NCBI GenBank assembly: GCA_016124795.1
Contig: WGNB01000041.1
Location: 1-64,000 of the forward strand
DNA: 64,000 nucleotides
Origin: Rhodopseudomonas sp.
GTDB lineage: Bacteria > Pseudomonadota > Alphaproteobacteria > Rhizobiales > Xanthobacteraceae
Direction of reading: 5' to 3'
Position numbers and translations under genes: made by a program. The notes beneath the pieces are model-generated. The model did no database searches. It was not told the origin of the DNA and saw only the letters and a list, made by a program, of their open reading frames with translations. Of this stretch, positions 62,321 through 64,000 are shown piece by piece. Within the stretch, counting starts at the first letter, position 1; each line of letters starts with the position of its first letter.

Positions 62321-63372
62321 GACGCCAACAGATCCGGCGTTGCGTCGCTAAGTCTGGCGGTGCCGCTAAGCTGCATCGCGCGGACCAGCTCGACATGCAG
62401 ATGGTCGAGCACCGATGTGACGCCGTCGGCGCCATTGACCGCCAGACCCCAGATAACCGGGCGGCCCACCAACACCGCGCGGGCACCCAAGGCCAGAGCT
62501 TTGAGAATGTCGGTGCCGCGCCTGATGCCGCCATCGACATAGACTTCCGCCGTGTTGCCGACAGCCTGCACGACTTCGCTGAGGGCAGCCGCCGTCGTCA
62601 CCGTCGTATCGAGATGTCGACCGCCATGATTGGACACGATAACCGCGCGTGCCCCATGCTCGGCGCAGGCCAGCGCGTCGTCGCCGCGCAGCACGCCCTT
62701 GACCAATACCGGAATTGGCGAACGCTTCACCAGCCACTCCAGTTCGCGCCAGGTCGCCGGATAGAACACCTTGCCGACGAAATCGGGGTGATAGAACGTT
62801 CGCGCCATCGGCCGACCCGGCATATTGATATTGAGAATCTCTGGCGTCGGCTCATGCTGATCGCGCGCGGCACGCGGCGACCATCCACCGACCGGCGCAT
62901 CGACGGTCAACACCAGCGCCGAGAAGCCGGCTTCGACGATACGATCGATCAAGGCTTCGACTTCCGTACGTTCGGGCCAGTAATAAAGCTGAAACCATTG
63001 CGGCGCGTCGCGTCGCTCTTCGGCGACGTCTTCAATCAGAATATTCGAGTGCGACGCCATCACGTAAACGGCGCCGGCTGCGGCCACGCCACGCGCCGTC
63101 GCGCGTTCGCCAAGCGGATGGAACAATTTGTGGCGGCCGGTCGGCGCGACCATGATCGGCGTCGGCAATTGATGTCCCAATAAAGTGACGCGGGTGTCGA
63201 TCGCCGTGACGTCACGCAACATTCGTGGCCGCAATCGCAAGCCACGCCAGGCCGCGATATTTTCCGCCATGCTGATTTCATCGTCAGCACCGGCAGCGCC
63301 GAATGCGTATGAAGCCGGCGGCAACTGGGCGCGCGCCGCAAGTTCCAGGGCATCGAAATCGACACTGTCCAC
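62317..63372 (-). CDS. FMN-dependent alpha-hydroxy-acid oxidase
   Basis: A 351-residue TIM-barrel flavoenzyme of the lactate/glycolate-oxidase (LldD) family. Motifs: MVAPTGRHKLFHPLGERATARG in the first third, QWFQLYYWPERTEV, LTVDAPVGGWSPR (FMN), and the catalytic VSNHGGRHLD followed by VDGGIRRGTDILKALALGA. Start is GTG 63372 with GGGAGAG upstream; the frame open to 63810 is rejected. Oxidises a 2-hydroxy acid to a 2-oxo acid with O2 or a membrane quinone. Divergent from the isocitrate-lyase family gene. Confidence 0.9.
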   Translation of the reverse strand: MDSVDFDALELAARAQLPPASYAFGAAGADDEISMAENIAAWRGLRLRPRMLRDVTAIDTRVTLLGHQLPTPIMVAPTGRHKLFHPLGERATARGVAAAGAVYVMASHSNILIEDVAEERRDAPQWFQLYYWPERTEVEALIDRIVEAGFSALVLTVDAPVGGWSPRAARDQHEPTPEILNINMPGRPMARTFYHPDFVGKVFYPATWRELEWLVKRSPIPVLVKGVLRGDDALACAEHGARAVIVSNHGGRHLDTTVTTAAALSEVVQAVGNTAEVYVDGGIRRGTDILKALALGARAVLVGRPVIWGLAVNGADGVTSVLDHLHVELVRAMQLSGTARLSDATPDLLAS

Positions 63373-63606
63373 GTTTCTCTCCCGGCAAGAATCTTTCGTG
63401 TCGGCAAGCTTAGCGCAAAACGTTTCGACGTTGACCCATGGCCATCGGCGCCTTTTGCCCTCGCATGTGGCAAATGACAGCGCAGGAATTCGGCCTTGAC
63501 CATTTCGCCCATGTAGGAGGGTCATAGCCCACCTCCCGGAATGGCATTGTTCATTGACGCGCAATCGTGGCACGGTCGCACACGTTACGCCGCCCAGGAC
63601 TAAGTA

Positions 63607-64000
63607 ATGCCAACCACTGCCGAAAAGCGTCGCGCCTTCCGCCAGCTGCACGAGAGCGGTTGTTTCGTGATGCCAAATCCGTGGAATGTCGGCACCGCGC
63701 GCTATCTGCAAGGCCTGGGCTTCAAGGCACTGGCGACGACCAGTTCCGGCTATGCCCACTCGCTCGGTCTGCCCGACGGCGACGTGACACGCGACATGGT
63801 GCTGAGCCATTGCCGCGATCTGGCCGCGCTCTCGGATCTGCCGCTGAATGCCGACTTTGAAGCCGGCTATGCCGAGGACCCGGCCGGCGTGGCCGCCAAC
63901 GTCCGGCTCTGCGTCGAGACCGGCGTTGCCGGCTTGTCGATCGAGGATTTCACCGGCAACAGCCGCGCCCCGCTGTACGATTTTGACAGCGCGGTGGCCC
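63607..64000 (+). CDS. Isocitrate-lyase/PEP-mutase family protein, 3' end outside window
   Basis: First 131 residues of an ICL/PEPM-superfamily enzyme (methylisocitrate lyase, carboxyphosphonoenolpyruvate mutase and relatives). Recognised by GCFVMPNPWNVGTARYLQG, ALATTSSGYAHSLGLPDG, NADFEAGYAED (metal-binding Asp) and GLSIEDFTG. The short N-terminal and ATTSSG forms match the oxaloacetate-decarboxylase/PEP-mutase-like subgroup in Hyphomicrobiales. Start ATG 63607. Truncated by the window end, so the C-terminal domain is not seen. Confidence 0.87.
   Translation, partial: MPTTAEKRRAFRQLHESGCFVMPNPWNVGTARYLQGLGFKALATTSSGYAHSLGLPDGDVTRDMVLSHCRDLAALSDLPLNADFEAGYAEDPAGVAANVRLCVETGVAGLSIEDFTGNSRAPLYDFDSAVA

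Noticed and set aside
1-64000. tRNA and rRNA genes
   Set aside because: No cloverleaf-type sequence with a conserved T-loop and no rRNA segments were recognised by reading; a tRNAscan run would be decisive.

Overview
The window is high-GC DNA from an alphaproteobacterium, most likely order Hyphomicrobiales (Rhizobiales). The best evidence is the block pckA - (HugZ-like) - chvI - chvG - hprK - EIIA(Man) - ptsH - ... - ahcY at 15750-29893, which is characteristic of Rhizobium, Agrobacterium, Brucella and Bradyrhizobium relatives. DUF2865, DUF1508 and LTXXQ proteins, frequent GTG/TTG starts and hairpin repeats of the inward-facing GCGGGAAT type fit the same group. The genus cannot be fixed from the sequence. 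No rRNA, tRNA, CRISPR array, insertion sequence or prophage was recognised; the DNA looks chromosomal.

Layout. 1-5495: two near-identical ArsB/NhaD-superfamily permeases (the first cut by the window edge) flank a MarR regulator, an isochorismatase-fold hydrolase, a small membrane protein and an MFS exporter. 5722-15648: DUF2865 protein, an L-2-hydroxyglutarate-oxidase-like flavoenzyme, two tandem MltB-type lytic transglycosylases, two tiny proteins, a two-domain LTXXQ protein and a chemoreceptor. 15750-29893: the conserved carbon/envelope-stress block. Between ptsH and ahcY, which are adjacent in Sinorhizobium meliloti, sit an orphan soxCD pair and a tightly overlapping three-gene operon: a predicted winged-helix plus PD-(D/E)XK protein, a ParA-type ATPase and a small basic-tailed protein. 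That operon is the best candidate for an undescribed system. 29979-36953: two membrane glycosyltransferases, lepA, small proteins, a decayed second copy of the lepA 3' end, and a PAP2 phosphatase. 36950-39480: repeats, an unrecognised protein, an amidohydrolase and a hairpin-dense non-coding element. 39483-42113: a cell-wall cluster (two L,D-transpeptidases and MepA). 42182-49176: FAH-family hydrolase, Lrp regulator divergent from an AceE-like E1, Yip1 protein, GMC oxidoreductase and ICMT-like methyltransferase. 49488-53320: modABC with a ModC lacking its TOBE domain, then a cobalamin-type binding protein and a DUF6580 membrane protein. 53328-64000: K+/H+ antiporter, BKACE enzyme, DMT exporter, acyl-CoA dehydrogenase, MscS channel, aminotransferase, an unrecognised protein, an FMN alpha-hydroxy-acid oxidase and the start of an isocitrate-lyase/PEP-mutase family gene.

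How the genes work together. ChvG/ChvI and the incomplete PTS (HprK, EIIA, HPr) probably link envelope and carbon status to genes such as pckA. The molybdate transporter can supply the Mo enzyme SoxC. Several cell-wall enzymes (MltB pair, transpeptidase pair, MepA, PAP2) are spread over the window, and three of the gene families present (permease, MltB, L,D-transpeptidase) appear as local duplicates. Short hairpin repeats occupy many intergenic gaps, including the chvI-chvG gap and the sequence just after modC.
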